64,000 nucleotides of DNA from Palsa-459 sp963841965 (GTDB lineage Bacteria > Actinomycetota > Acidimicrobiia > Acidimicrobiales > RAAP-2), in assembly GCA_963841965.1 (NCBI GenBank), contig CAWJES010000010.1:434001-498000 (forward strand), read 5' to 3'. Made by a program: the position numbers and the translations under genes. Shown here piece by piece: positions 44,617 through 53,701 of this stretch. Within the stretch, counting starts at the first letter, position 1, and each line of letters starts with the position of its first letter. Below the pieces are notes generated by a model. That model made no database searches. It was not told the origin of the DNA and saw only the letters and a program-made list of their open reading frames with translations.

Positions 44617-44735
44617 CGCACCGCCTGCCTGCCCGCAGAGCGTGTCGTCCGAGCGCGCATGCCGACGTCATTCTCGCACAACGCCCCGAACGCCCGGGGC
44701 CGCCGAAGGTCACGGGCCCGATCTAGGGTCACGGC

Positions 44736-45629
44736 GTGATCGACCTCCACTGCCACTCCTCCTGCTCCGACGGCACGGACGCGCCGGAGGCCCTCGCCGC
44801 GCTGGCCTCGAGCGCGGGTCTGCGCGCGGTGGCGCTCACCGACCACGACACGGTAGAGGGCTATGGGGCATTCGAAGCGGCCTGCAGCGACCGCGGGATC
44901 GCGACGGTCCGCGCGGCCGAGATCTCCTGCCTCGACGAGGGCCGCAGCGTCCACATCCTCTGCTACTTCATCTCCGAACGGCCCGACACCGCCCTTCGGC
45001 GCCTCCTCGACACCCTGTCGAGCGACCGCACCCGGCGCAACGAGCGGCTGCTGGCCAGGCTCCACGAACTCGGCTACGACCGTGTCTCCGAGGCGGAGGT
45101 CCTCGCCTCGACCTCTCCGGGCACCGCATCGGTGGGGCGCCCCCACTTCGCCGAGGCGCTCCTGCGCCTCTACCCCGGCCAGTTCGCGGACCGCCAGGCG
45201 GTCTTCACCGAGCTGCTCGGATCGTCGGGGCGCGCCTACATCGAGAAGGCGCGGGTCTCGATCGCCGAGGCGAGCGAGGCGGCGCGCGAGGATGGCGCGG
45301 TCACCTCGCTGGCCCACCCCCTCATCACGATGCTGCCCGACGTCGCGATCGACGACCGGACGCTCCCGGTGATCGAGCGGCGGCTCGACCCCGTGCTCGA
45401 GCGCCTCGCGGACGAGGGCATCTCGGGACTCGAGGCCTACTACTCGCGCCACGACGCGCTGGAGACCGAGCTGCTCGCAGCCATGGCCCGGCGCCACGGG
45501 CTCGCGCCGACTGGCGGCTCGGACTACCACGGTGCGAACAAGCCGGACCTCGCCCTCGGGATCGGGACGGGCAGCCTGTCCGTCCCCGACGAGCTCCTCG
45601 ACGAGCTCGCCGACAAGCGCCCCGGCTGA
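44736..45629 (+). CDS. PHP-domain phosphoesterase (TrpH/YciV-like)
   Basis: This 297-residue PHP-domain protein shows the metal ligands in order: IDLHCHSSCSDG, ALTDHDTVEGY, a Glu in AAEISC, SVHILCYF, a His in TSLAHPLI and GGSDYHGANK. Relatives are metal-dependent phosphatases acting on 3',5'-bisphosphonucleotides or RNA 5' ends. It starts at GTG 44736, diverging from purF, and its stop shares TGATCA with that of convergent purL. Confidence 0.88.
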   Translation: MIDLHCHSSCSDGTDAPEALAALASSAGLRAVALTDHDTVEGYGAFEAACSDRGIATVRAAEISCLDEGRSVHILCYFISERPDTALRRLLDTLSSDRTRRNERLLARLHELGYDRVSEAEVLASTSPGTASVGRPHFAEALLRLYPGQFADRQAVFTELLGSSGRAYIEKARVSIAEASEAAREDGAVTSLAHPLITMLPDVAIDDRTLPVIERRLDPVLERLADEGISGLEAYYSRHDALETELLAAMARRHGLAPTGGSDYHGANKPDLALGIGTGSLSVPDELLDELADKRPG

Positions 45630-47915
45630 TCAGCCCGCGTCGGGTACGAGCGAGGACGCAGCGGCGCGCAGGTCTGCGAGCGCGGCGTCGAGCATGCCGT
45701 CGACCACGAGCCGGTCGCCCGACGCCGTCCCGAGCACGTCGACCGGCACCCCGGCGGCGTGGGCGGTCAGGACCAGGGCCTGTGGCTGGCGGGTCGCGAC
45801 GAGGAACCGCGACGGCACCTCGCAGAAGAGCTCGGTGTGCCCGTGGATCCCCTTCACCTGCGCCCCCACGTCGCCATGCAGGCACATCTCGGCGAGCGCG
45901 ACGGCGAGGCCGCCCGACGAGACGTCGTGCACGGCCGTGATCGCGACGTCCTGGCCGCGCAGCGACGGTGCGACGAGGTCGACGACGAGGTCGCAGACGC
46001 GCTGGTGCGCCACGGCGTCGAGTCGCGGGAGCGACCCGCCCCGCCGGCCCCGCCTGCGCGCCCATGCGGTGCCCCCGAGCGGGTAGGGACGGCCTCCCTC
46101 GTCCCTGCGCGCGCCGAGGAGCACGATCGTGTCGCCCTCGTGGAGGCCGGGGCCCGGCGGCGGCGCGTCGAGCTCGTCGACGAGGCCGAGCACGCCGAGG
46201 ACCGGCGTGGGATCGATGTCGCGACCGGCGCTTTCGTTGTAGAGCGACACGTTCCCTCCGACGACGGGGAGCCCGAACGCCGTGCACGCACCGGCCAGGC
46301 CGTCGACGCTCGACGAGAGCTGCCACATGACCTCGGGATGCTCGGGGTTGCCGAAGTTGAGGCAGTTCACGACAGCCACCGGCCGAGCGCCGACGCAGGA
46401 GAGGTTCGCGATCCCCTCGGCCAGCACGAGCGCCGTGCCCTCGCGCGGATCGAGGGAGCAGGCGAGCGGGTTGGAGTCGGTCGACAGCGCCACCCCGCGC
46501 TTGGTCACGGGCAGCCCCGGGCCCCCGATGCGCAGCAGCGCCGCGTCGGCGCCTGGCCCGACGACGGTGTTCAAGAAGAGCTGGTGGTCGTACTGGCGGT
46601 AGACCCACGACGGATCGACGAGCAGCGACGCGAGGTCGTCAGCCGGCGACCCGGCCGGCTCGTCGTCGGTCGGGTCGTCCGCGCGCCGCTCGTCGAGGTC
46701 GCTCGGGCGCGCCATGAGCCGGTCATACTTCGGGGCGTCGTCGGCGAGCGCGGCTGCGGGGACCTGGCCCAGCACGGGGCCGTCGAATCCCTCGCGGATC
46801 CGCAGCCACCCGACCTCGTGGCCGTCCTCGTTGCGCTCCGTGCCGGTCACGCGGCCGACGACGCTTGCCGCGACCTCCCACTTCGCGCAGACCTCCATGG
46901 CCGCGTCGAGTCCCTCCGGCGTGACGATCGCGAGCATCCGCTCCTGGCTCTCCGAGGTCATGACCTCGGCGGCGACCATGCCGGGCTCGCGCCGAGGGAC
47001 CGCCGTCACGTCCACGTCCATGCCCAGTCCCCCGCGAGCCGCGGTCTCGCTCGTGGCGCAGACGAGCCCCGCGCCACCGAGGTCCTGGATGCCCACCACG
47101 AGCCCCCGGTCCAGCAGCTCGAGGCAGGCCTCGATGAGCCGCTTCTCCTCATAGGGATCGCCCACTTGGACGCTTGGGCGCTTCGCGTCGTCGGCGCCGC
47201 CCGATCCGCCGAAGCCGGCGGACGCGAGCACCGAGACGCCGCCGATGCCGTCGCGCCCGGTCGACGAGCCGAGGAGCACGCAGAGGTTGCCGACGCCGCT
47301 CGCGATGCCGAGCACAAGGCGGTCCACCGGCAGCGCGCCCATGCACAGCACGTTGACGAGCGGGTTGCCCGCGTAGCAGGGGTCGAAGGTCAGCTCGCCG
47401 CCGACGGTTGGCACGCCCACCGAGTTCCCGTAGCTCGAGATGCCCGACACGACGCCCTCGAAGAGCCAGCGCTGCCGAGCGTCGTCGAGCTCGCCGAAGA
47501 AGAGGGGGTCCATGACCGCGAGCGGCCGCGCGCCCATCGTGAAGATGTCCCGCAGGATGCCGCCGACACCGGTCGCCGCCCCCTGGTGCGGCTCGATCGC
47601 CGACGGGTGGTTGTGCGACTCGATGCGGATCGCGATCGCGATGCCGTCGCCGGCATCGACGACCCCGGCGTTCTCCCCGGGTCCCACGAGCACGCGCTCG
47701 CCCTCGGTCGGCAGGCGGCCGAGGTGGACCCTCGAGGACTTGTAGGAGCAGTGCTCCGACCACATCACTCCGAAGAGGGCGGTCTCGAGCTCGTTCGGCT
47801 CGCGGCGCAGGATCGCGTAGATGTCGAGGTACTCGTCGTCCGTCAGCCCGAGGGTGCGGTGCAACGGCTCCTCGGTCGGCACCCGCGCAGCGTACCGCGC
47901 ACGCTCACGCCCCAT
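45630..47915 (-). CDS. purL: Phosphoribosylformylglycinamidine synthase II
   Basis: This 761-residue protein is the small-type PurL that works with PurS and PurQ: MWSEHCSYKSSR near the start, ESHNHPSAIEP, GAATGVGGILRDIFTMGARP, VVNCLNFGNPEHPEVMWQ and VGGNVSLYNES. It binds FGAR and ATP. The start is ATG 47915 or the in-frame GTG 47882. It is transcribed towards purF but separated from purSQ by about 2.7 kb of small genes, so a split of an older purine cluster is likely. Confidence 0.94.
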   Translation of the reverse strand: MGRERARYAARVPTEEPLHRTLGLTDDEYLDIYAILRREPNELETALFGVMWSEHCSYKSSRVHLGRLPTEGERVLVGPGENAGVVDAGDGIAIAIRIESHNHPSAIEPHQGAATGVGGILRDIFTMGARPLAVMDPLFFGELDDARQRWLFEGVVSGISSYGNSVGVPTVGGELTFDPCYAGNPLVNVLCMGALPVDRLVLGIASGVGNLCVLLGSSTGRDGIGGVSVLASAGFGGSGGADDAKRPSVQVGDPYEEKRLIEACLELLDRGLVVGIQDLGGAGLVCATSETAARGGLGMDVDVTAVPRREPGMVAAEVMTSESQERMLAIVTPEGLDAAMEVCAKWEVAASVVGRVTGTERNEDGHEVGWLRIREGFDGPVLGQVPAAALADDAPKYDRLMARPSDLDERRADDPTDDEPAGSPADDLASLLVDPSWVYRQYDHQLFLNTVVGPGADAALLRIGGPGLPVTKRGVALSTDSNPLACSLDPREGTALVLAEGIANLSCVGARPVAVVNCLNFGNPEHPEVMWQLSSSVDGLAGACTAFGLPVVGGNVSLYNESAGRDIDPTPVLGVLGLVDELDAPPPGPGLHEGDTIVLLGARRDEGGRPYPLGGTAWARRRGRRGGSLPRLDAVAHQRVCDLVVDLVAPSLRGQDVAITAVHDVSSGGLAVALAEMCLHGDVGAQVKGIHGHTELFCEVPSRFLVATRQPQALVLTAHAAGVPVDVLGTASGDRLVVDGMLDAALADLRAAASSLVPDAG

Positions 47916-48162
47916 TTCCCGTGCGATGCCGATGCCGTCGATCTCCCGCTTCGAGCGATCCGTCGGTTCGGGCTCGAGGCCGTGGAAGACGGCAGATTGT
48001 TGCCCGACGCCGACCTTTGTGCGTGGAGGGCACTGTTATGACCACCAACGACCCGATTGAAAACGTCTTCTAACGGTCCAAATGATCTGGCAATGCCGAT
48101 TCCATATTCATCATGGGAGGTGCTAGATTGATCACTCCAACGATGCAAAGGACGTTCGACCC

Positions 48163-48621
48163 ATGGCGCGTGCCGCAGCCCAGAAGCCCGCGAAGAAGGC
48201 CGTGAAGAAGGTGGCTGCAAAGCCCCGTGGCATGTCTGCCGCGCACAAGGCAGCATTGGCACAGGGGCGCCGTGAATCCCGCGCGATTAACCGCTATCTG
48301 GATGCGTTGAAGGCCGGCAAGGGAAAGCGCGGACGCAAGCGCACACCGTCGTCCATCGAGGCTCGTCTTTCGAAGATTTCGAGGATCTTCGATGACGCCA
48401 GTCCGATGCAGCAGCTCGAGCTCACCCAGGAGCGAATGAACCTCGAGGCGGAGAAGGCCCGGCTCGAGACGCGCGCCGACCTTTCGGCGTTGGAGAAGGA
48501 GTTCACGACGGTCGCGAAGAGCTACGCGAGCCGCCGGGGGATCTCCTACTCCGCGTTCCGCTCCATGGGCGTTCCGGCAGAGGCCCTCGCGAAGGCCGGC
48601 ATCCGCCGCACCAGGGGCTAG
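48163..48621 (+). CDS. Small basic conserved actinobacterial protein, histone H1-like N-terminus
   Basis: This 152-residue protein has a Lys/Ala-rich tail (QKPAKKAVKKVAAKPRG) followed by a helical domain: KRTPSSIEARLSKISRIFDD, LELTQERMNLEAEKARLE and RRGISYSAFRSMGVPAEAL. I recall this second part in uncharacterised actinobacterial proteins. The basic tail suggests binding to DNA or RNA, which is inference. The ATG has AAAGGA nine bases upstream. The preceding 247-base gap is locally AT-richer than its surroundings and must hold promoters for this gene and purL. Confidence 0.7.
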   Translation: MARAAAQKPAKKAVKKVAAKPRGMSAAHKAALAQGRRESRAINRYLDALKAGKGKRGRKRTPSSIEARLSKISRIFDDASPMQQLELTQERMNLEAEKARLETRADLSALEKEFTTVAKSYASRRGISYSAFRSMGVPAEALAKAGIRRTRG

Positions 48622-48669
48622 GACCAGCATCGGGCGCTCGCGCCCGCTGCGTCAGCCGGATCAGGCCGG

Positions 48670-49257
48670 TCAGCTGGCCGCATGTGACGACGAGTTGGCC
48701 CCGTTGGTGATGTCCCTGAGGTGCAGGGTCAGCAGGCGCCGGGTCGCGTCGAGGATCGCCTGATCTCCGTCCGCGCTCGCGCGGAATGCGACGCCGATGA
48801 GGTGGTCGGCCGCCTCGACGAGCACCAGGTAGTCAGGGCTTGGGCCCGACGAGAGGTCGGCGTCCGGCTCGTACAGGGCCTGGAGCCGCTCGGCGACGAA
48901 GACGAACCCGTCGCGGCGGTCGCTCCCGATCGTCCGGGTGTCGATCAGGCCGCTCCACCACAGGTTCGCGAACCCCGGCTCGGACCGCACGAACCCGATC
49001 ACCCGGTCGAACGCCTCACGGGCGACGAGGTCCGGCTCGCGCCCTCGCGGGATCGCCAGGAGTCCGGCGTGGAGCGATGCGAGCCTTGCCCGATACCGGT
49101 CGCCGAGCTCCGCGAAGACGGCTTCGCGGTTGGGGAAGAAGCGGTAGATCGCTGCCACGGAGCATCCTGCCTGCTCGGCGATGCGGGTCGTCGTGATGTC
49201 CGTCGCGTCGAACGAAACGAGGAGCGTCGAGGCAGCGTCGACGATCGACTCGACCAT
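48670..49257 (-). CDS. TetR-family transcriptional regulator
   Basis: The 195-residue product has a TetR DNA-binding domain: IVDAASTLLVSFDATDITTTRIAEQAGCSVAAIYRFFPNREAVF, then a ligand-binding helical domain. The ATG at 49257 falls inside the first helix region. In-frame sequence upstream reads LTPQRRLPQQERSRA from a CTG at 49302, which has AGGAG seven bases before it, so a CTG start is conceivable. It is divergent from the SnoaL-like gene and probably regulates it. Confidence 0.82.
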   Translation of the reverse strand: MVESIVDAASTLLVSFDATDITTTRIAEQAGCSVAAIYRFFPNREAVFAELGDRYRARLASLHAGLLAIPRGREPDLVAREAFDRVIGFVRSEPGFANLWWSGLIDTRTIGSDRRDGFVFVAERLQALYEPDADLSSGPSPDYLVLVEAADHLIGVAFRASADGDQAILDATRRLLTLHLRDITNGANSSSHAAS

Positions 49258-49396
49258 GGCCCGGCTTCGTTCCTGCTGGGGGAGCCTCCGCTGTGGTGTC
49301 AGGGCACCGCTCCTCTCTCTGCAACTTGCCCATCCTAGCGTGCATTGGTATATTCACAAATGCGAGTCGTATTTGTGTCCAAGCCGAGGAGGCGTC

Positions 49397-49786
49397 ATGG
49401 CACCGAGCGATGGCAGCGTGCAGGGCCGGGTGGGGGCCTGGATGGCCGCATGGAACGAGGAGGATGCGGTCGAGCGACGACGGCTGCTCACCGTCGCATG
49501 GACCGGCAACGGTCGCTACGTGGATCCCTTCGTGGATGTCGCGGGACCCGATGCGATCGCGACGGCCCTCGGACAGTTCCGGGTGCTGTTCCCGGGGCAC
49601 AGCCTGCGCAGATCGAGCGGGATCGAGCGCCACTTCGACCAGATCCGCTTCACGTGGGAGCTGGTGAGCCCGGAGGGCACTGTGGTCTCGGACGGGGTCG
49701 ACCTCGCACAGCTGGATGCGGACGACCGATTCATCCATCTGACGGGGTTCGCCGGCGCGCAGGTGCCGGTCCCCCTCGAGGCGTGA
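49397..49786 (+). CDS. SnoaL/NTF2-like small protein
   Basis: This 129-residue protein has the NTF2/SnoaL-like pattern: VGAWMAAWNEEDAVERRRLL, GRYVDPFVDVAGPDAIATAL and IRFTWELVSPEGTVVSDGVDL. Members of the fold are isomerases, cyclases or binding proteins; no specific activity is readable. It starts at ATG 49397 behind GAGGAGG and shares its promoter region with the divergent TetR gene. Confidence 0.8.
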   Translation: MAPSDGSVQGRVGAWMAAWNEEDAVERRRLLTVAWTGNGRYVDPFVDVAGPDAIATALGQFRVLFPGHSLRRSSGIERHFDQIRFTWELVSPEGTVVSDGVDLAQLDADDRFIHLTGFAGAQVPVPLEA

Positions 49787-49824
49787 CCGCCAGTTGAGCC
49801 CGACGGTTCGGGATCGAGATCGGC

Positions 49825-49986
49825 CTAGTAGTGCGGAGGTCGCTCGTAGTCCCGGTTGATCGCCGCCTGCAGGAGCGCCGCGTTCTCCGATCGCAGCCTC
49901 GCGATCTGGCCGCGCAGATCCTCCAGCTCGGCAGCGAGCTCCTCGCAGCGCTCGCAGCGCTCTGTGCCCGCGGGTGCGTCCGTCAC
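49825..49986 (-). CDS. Small coiled-coil protein with CxxC
   Basis: This 53-residue product contains CERCEELAAELEDLRGQIARL, a CxxC leading into a leucine-heptad coiled coil, and ends RDYERPPHY. It starts at GTG 49986. It may form a dimer or bind zinc or a partner through the Cys pair. It lies downstream of the purQ-GNAT pair on the same strand. I do not recognise the family. Confidence 0.5.
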   Translation of the reverse strand: MTDAPAGTERCERCEELAAELEDLRGQIARLRSENAALLQAAINRDYERPPHY

Positions 49987-50053
49987 TGCGGCCTCACGCC
50001 CGCGGCTTCGCACCGACCATCGGCACCGCCACGCGGCCGAGGGCTCGCAACGG

Positions 50054-50569
50054 TCATGGAGCGGTCGGCACCCAGTAGCGCAGCTTCACGCCCGATGGCG
50101 CGATCGGCACGCCGCCGTTGGCCTCGATGACCCTGCGCGAGGCCACATTGGTGTCGTCGCAGGTGATGAGCGCCGGGTCGATGCCCATCGCAGCCGCCAT
50201 GGGGAGCCCCGCCGCGAGCATCGCGGTGGCGTGGCCCTGTCGCCGCGCGCTCGGCCGGACGTAGTAGCCGATGTGCCCGCCCTGGGCATAGAGGGCGTCG
50301 GTGAGCCGGTGGCGGATCTCGAGCCGGCCCACGAACTCGTCACCCTCCGCCCAGAAGAGCGTGGTCTGGGGCACGAGGCCGTGCGGTGCCACGAAGGCCT
50401 CGTCCTCGTTGGCGCGCGAGAGCGAGCAGAGCGCGGCGAAGCCCTCCGTCGAGGCGAAGAACGCCGGGAGGATCCAGTCGGGGAGCGCGTCGTCCACCTG
50501 GAGCGACTCCTCCATCGCGTCGGCGAAGGACGGGAGTGAGACCGCCTCGGGACGCACGAGCGCGGCCAC
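50054..50569 (-). CDS. GNAT-family acetyltransferase
   Basis: The 171-residue product has the GNAT layout: FVGRLEIRHRL, HIGYYVRPSARRQGHATAML (acetyl-CoA loop RRQGHA) and LITCDDTNVASRRVIEANGG. GTG 50569 directly follows the purQ stop, so it is the last cotranscribed gene of the purA-purQ group. Substrate unknown. Confidence 0.83.
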   Translation of the reverse strand: MAALVRPEAVSLPSFADAMEESLQVDDALPDWILPAFFASTEGFAALCSLSRANEDEAFVAPHGLVPQTTLFWAEGDEFVGRLEIRHRLTDALYAQGGHIGYYVRPSARRQGHATAMLAAGLPMAAAMGIDPALITCDDTNVASRRVIEANGGVPIAPSGVKLRYWVPTAP

Positions 50570-51244
50570 CTAGGCCGCGGCCGGGACCGAGTCGAGGAGG
50601 CTGCGGAGCAGCACGAGGCCGTCGGTCGATCCGAGCAGCGACGAGCTCGCCCGCTCGGGGTGCGGCATGAGGCCCACCACGTTGCCCGCGTCGTTGGCGA
50701 TGCCGGCGATGTCGTCGACCGACCCGTTCGGGTTGTCCGTGTAGCGCAGCACGACCCGGTCGCGGGCGTACAGCTCGCGGAGCGTCCCGGCATCGCACAC
50801 GTACGAGCCGCTGAAGTGGTTGATCGGGATGGTGAGCCGCTGGCCCTGAGCGGCGTCGCGCGTGAGCACGGACCTCGTCGATGCCACCTCGAGCCCGACC
50901 GGCCTGCACAGGAAGGTGAGGCCGGCGTTCTTCTGGAGCGCGCCGGGCAGCAGGCCCGCCTCGCAGAGCACCTGGAACCCGTTGCAGATCCCGACCACGG
51001 GTCCGCCGCTGTTCGCGAACTCGCGGATCGCCTCCATCACCACGCTGAACCTCGCGATCGCGCCCGGCCGCAGGTAGTCGCCGTGCGCGAACCCTCCGGG
51101 CAGGACGACGGCATCGAGCTCGCCGAGCCCCTCGTCGTGGTGCCACACGTATCGGCAGGTGGCCCCCAGCGATTCGAGCGCGACGGTGATGTCGTACTCG
51201 CAGTTGGTCCCCGGGAAGACGACGACGCCGACGACGGGAGCCAT
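50570..51244 (-). CDS. purQ: Phosphoribosylformylglycinamidine synthase I (glutaminase subunit)
   Basis: This 224-residue class I glutaminase has VVFPGTNCEYD, VLPGGFAHGDYLRPGAIA, the nucleophile Cys in GICNGFQVL and the catalytic pair in MPHPER. It feeds ammonia to PurL with PurS as linker. The ATG overlaps the purS stop as TGATG. Confidence 0.95.
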   Translation of the reverse strand: MAPVVGVVVFPGTNCEYDITVALESLGATCRYVWHHDEGLGELDAVVLPGGFAHGDYLRPGAIARFSVVMEAIREFANSGGPVVGICNGFQVLCEAGLLPGALQKNAGLTFLCRPVGLEVASTRSVLTRDAAQGQRLTIPINHFSGSYVCDAGTLRELYARDRVVLRYTDNPNGSVDDIAGIANDAGNVVGLMPHPERASSSLLGSTDGLVLLRSLLDSVPAAA

Positions 51245-51495
51245 CAGGCGGCCGAGAGCTCGACCGTGGCCCGCTCGATGACCGGGTTCGCGAGCAGCCG
51301 GTCCGCCACCGACTGGGCCAGCTCGCGCGCCTCGTCCTCGGTGTCCGAGTCGAGCGTGAGCCGGAAGCTCCGGCCCGAGCGGACCTCGTGGATGCCCGAG
51401 AACCCGAGCGCCGGGAGGGCCCGTTCGATCGTCGCGCCCTCGGGATCGGCGATCCCGTCGCGCAGGGTGACCTCGACGCGCGCCTCGAACCTCAC
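51244..51495 (-). CDS. purS: Phosphoribosylformylglycinamidine synthase, PurS subunit
   Basis: The protein has 83 residues, the normal PurS length, with ARVEVTLRDGIADPEGATIERALPALGF and VRSGRSFRLTLD. PurS bridges PurL and PurQ. GTG 51495 overlaps the purC stop (GTGA) and the 3' end overlaps purQ. Confidence 0.93.
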   Translation of the reverse strand: MRFEARVEVTLRDGIADPEGATIERALPALGFSGIHEVRSGRSFRLTLDSDTEDEARELAQSVADRLLANPVIERATVELSAA

Positions 51496-52397
51496 GAGGC
51501 GTGACCGTACCAGTCGGCGAGCGAGAGGCCGGTCACGCGCTCGTAGGCCGCGACGTAGCGCTGCGACGTCGCGGCCACCACGTCGGCTGGGACGGCGGGC
51601 GGCGGCGGCGTGCGGTCCCACGGCTTCGCGGCGAGCCAGTCCCGGAACGGCTGCTTGTCGAACGCGGGGGGCGTCTCGCCGCGGACGATCGCATCCTTCG
51701 GCCACATCCTCGACGAGTCGGGGGTCACGATCTCGTCGCAGAGCACGAGCTCGCCGTCGATCAGCCCCAGCTCGAACTTCGTGTCGGCGAGCACCAACCC
51801 GGCCGCGTCCACGCGCCCCGCCGCCTCCTCGAACAGCGCCAGGCACAGCTCGCGGATCTCGGATGCGAGGACCTCGCCCACGATCCCGCACGCGTCGTCG
51901 AAGGAGATGTTGACGTCGTGGCCCACCTCCTCCTTGGTCGACGGCGTGAAGATCGGCTCGGGGAGCGGGTCGGTGAGCTCGAGGCCGGACGGTGCCGGCA
52001 TCGTGTGGATCGTCCCCGAGGCCCGGTACTCGTTGTAGGCCGAGCCCGCGAGGCGTGCGCGCACGACGCACTCGAGCGGGACCATCTCCGCGCGCCGCGA
52101 GAGCATCGAGCGGCCCGCGAGCCCGGGCTCGAGGTCGAAGCCGGGGACGACCGCGGCGATCCGGTCGGGATCGCAGGTGATCAGCGCCGATTCCATGACG
52201 TTGTCGAGCACGTCGCTCCAGAACGCCGTCATGGCCGTGAGGACACGGCCCTTCTCGGGGATCTCCTCGGCCATGACGACATCGAACGCGCTGAGCCGGT
52301 CAGAGGCAACGAGGAGCAGGGTCCCGTCGCCCGAGTCGTAGAGGTCGCGGACCTTCCCGCGGTGCAGGTGGGGCAGCGAGTCGAGCGGGCCCGTCAT
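51492..52397 (-). CDS. purC: SAICAR synthetase
   Basis: This 301-residue enzyme has HRGKVRDLYDSGDG, the SDRLSAFDVVM motif, ECVVRARLAGSAYNEYR and LADTKFELG. It joins CAIR and aspartate. The ATG overlaps the purB stop as ATGA. Its 300-residue size places it in the longer PurC group. Confidence 0.94.
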   Translation of the reverse strand: MTGPLDSLPHLHRGKVRDLYDSGDGTLLLVASDRLSAFDVVMAEEIPEKGRVLTAMTAFWSDVLDNVMESALITCDPDRIAAVVPGFDLEPGLAGRSMLSRRAEMVPLECVVRARLAGSAYNEYRASGTIHTMPAPSGLELTDPLPEPIFTPSTKEEVGHDVNISFDDACGIVGEVLASEIRELCLALFEEAAGRVDAAGLVLADTKFELGLIDGELVLCDEIVTPDSSRMWPKDAIVRGETPPAFDKQPFRDWLAAKPWDRTPPPPAVPADVVAATSQRYVAAYERVTGLSLADWYGHAS

Positions 52398-53701
52398 CCC
52401 AGCTCCTCGATGGCGTCGATGAAGCGGTGCCGGTGCGCGAGCACGCGCTCGAGGTCGAACGCCTCGTCAAGCACGCCGGCGTCGAGCGCCACCTCCTCAT
52501 CGGCTTCGAGCACCTCGCGGAAGCTCCGCTGCTCGGTCGCTGCGGTCGTGGCGGCACGCTGGACGATGCGATAGGCGCTGTCGCGGTCGAGCCCGCGAGA
52601 GACGAGCGCGAGCAGGACCGACTGCGAGTAGACGAGGCCGAGGCTGCGCCGCTCCAGGGTGTCCCGGGCCGTCTCGGCGTGGATCTCGAGGCCCGCGACG
52701 AGGGCGGCGGCCTGGCGGAGCACGTACCCGGTGAGCATGATCGCGTCGGGCAGCACGACCCGCTCGACCGAGCTGTGCGAGATGTCGCGCTCGTGCCACA
52801 GCGCCACGTCCTCGAGCCCCGCGATGACATAGCCCCGGATGACCCGCGCCAGCCCGCACAGCCGCTCGGCCTTCACCGGGTTGCGCTTGTGGGGCATCGA
52901 CGACGAGCCCTTCTGCCCGACAGCGAAGTGCTCGGACGCCTCGCCGACGTCGCCGCGGGCGAGCAGCCGGACCTCGGTCGCAATCGCCTCGATCGTGGCC
53001 GCCGTCGACGCGCACGCGTAGAGGACCTCGGCATGGCGATCCCTCGCCAGCACCTGGGTCGCGGGCACGGGCACGAGGCCGAGCGCGGCGCAGACGTGCG
53101 CCTCGACCGCCGGGTCGATGTTGGAGTACGTGCCGACCGCGCCCGAGAGCTTGCCGACCGCGATGCCGTCGCGCGCGCGACCGAGGCGAACCCGGTCGCG
53201 CTCCGCCTGCAGGCAGAACAGCGCGAACTTCGCGCCGAACGTCGTGGGCTCGGCGAACATCCCGTGGGTCCGCCCGGTCACCGGGACGTCGATCGTCTCG
53301 CGCGCCCGGGTGGCGAGCGCGGAGACGAGCGCCGCGCTGTCGACCAGGAGCACCCCGAGCGCCCTCGTCACCTGGAGCGCCAGCGCAGTGTCGACGACGT
53401 CCGAGGAGGTGAGGCCGTAGTGGATCCACGAGGCCTCGGGCGTCTCGCAGCGGGCCTGGACGACGTCGACGAATGCGGCCGTGTCATGGTGCGTGATCTC
53501 CTCGCGCGCGTCGACCTCCTCGACGAACCCGGCGTCGATCGTGGGGGCCGCCGCGCGCAGCCGCTCCGCCACGCCGGACGGGGCGATGCCCAGTTGCTCC
53601 ATCGCCTCCACGGCGAGCAGCTCGACCTCGAGCATCGCGGCGAACCTCGACTCGTCGGTGAAGAAGCGGGCGAGGTCCCGCGGCGCGTACCGGCGGATCA
53701 T
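52394..53701 (-). CDS. purB: Adenylosuccinate lyase
   Basis: This 435-residue fumarase/aspartase-superfamily enzyme carries the signature GSSSMPHKRNP, THGMFAEPTTFG and HYGLTSSDVVDTA. It acts twice in purine synthesis, on SAICAR and on adenylosuccinate. It is linked by 4-base overlaps to purD upstream and purC downstream. Confidence 0.95.
   Translation of the reverse strand: MIRRYAPRDLARFFTDESRFAAMLEVELLAVEAMEQLGIAPSGVAERLRAAAPTIDAGFVEEVDAREEITHHDTAAFVDVVQARCETPEASWIHYGLTSSDVVDTALALQVTRALGVLLVDSAALVSALATRARETIDVPVTGRTHGMFAEPTTFGAKFALFCLQAERDRVRLGRARDGIAVGKLSGAVGTYSNIDPAVEAHVCAALGLVPVPATQVLARDRHAEVLYACASTAATIEAIATEVRLLARGDVGEASEHFAVGQKGSSSMPHKRNPVKAERLCGLARVIRGYVIAGLEDVALWHERDISHSSVERVVLPDAIMLTGYVLRQAAALVAGLEIHAETARDTLERRSLGLVYSQSVLLALVSRGLDRDSAYRIVQRAATTAATEQRSFREVLEADEEVALDAGVLDEAFDLERVLAHRHRFIDAIEELG

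Noticed and set aside
45759..48041. 760-codon plus-strand open frame opposite purL
   Set aside because: Antisense to an intact purL; no recognisable domain.
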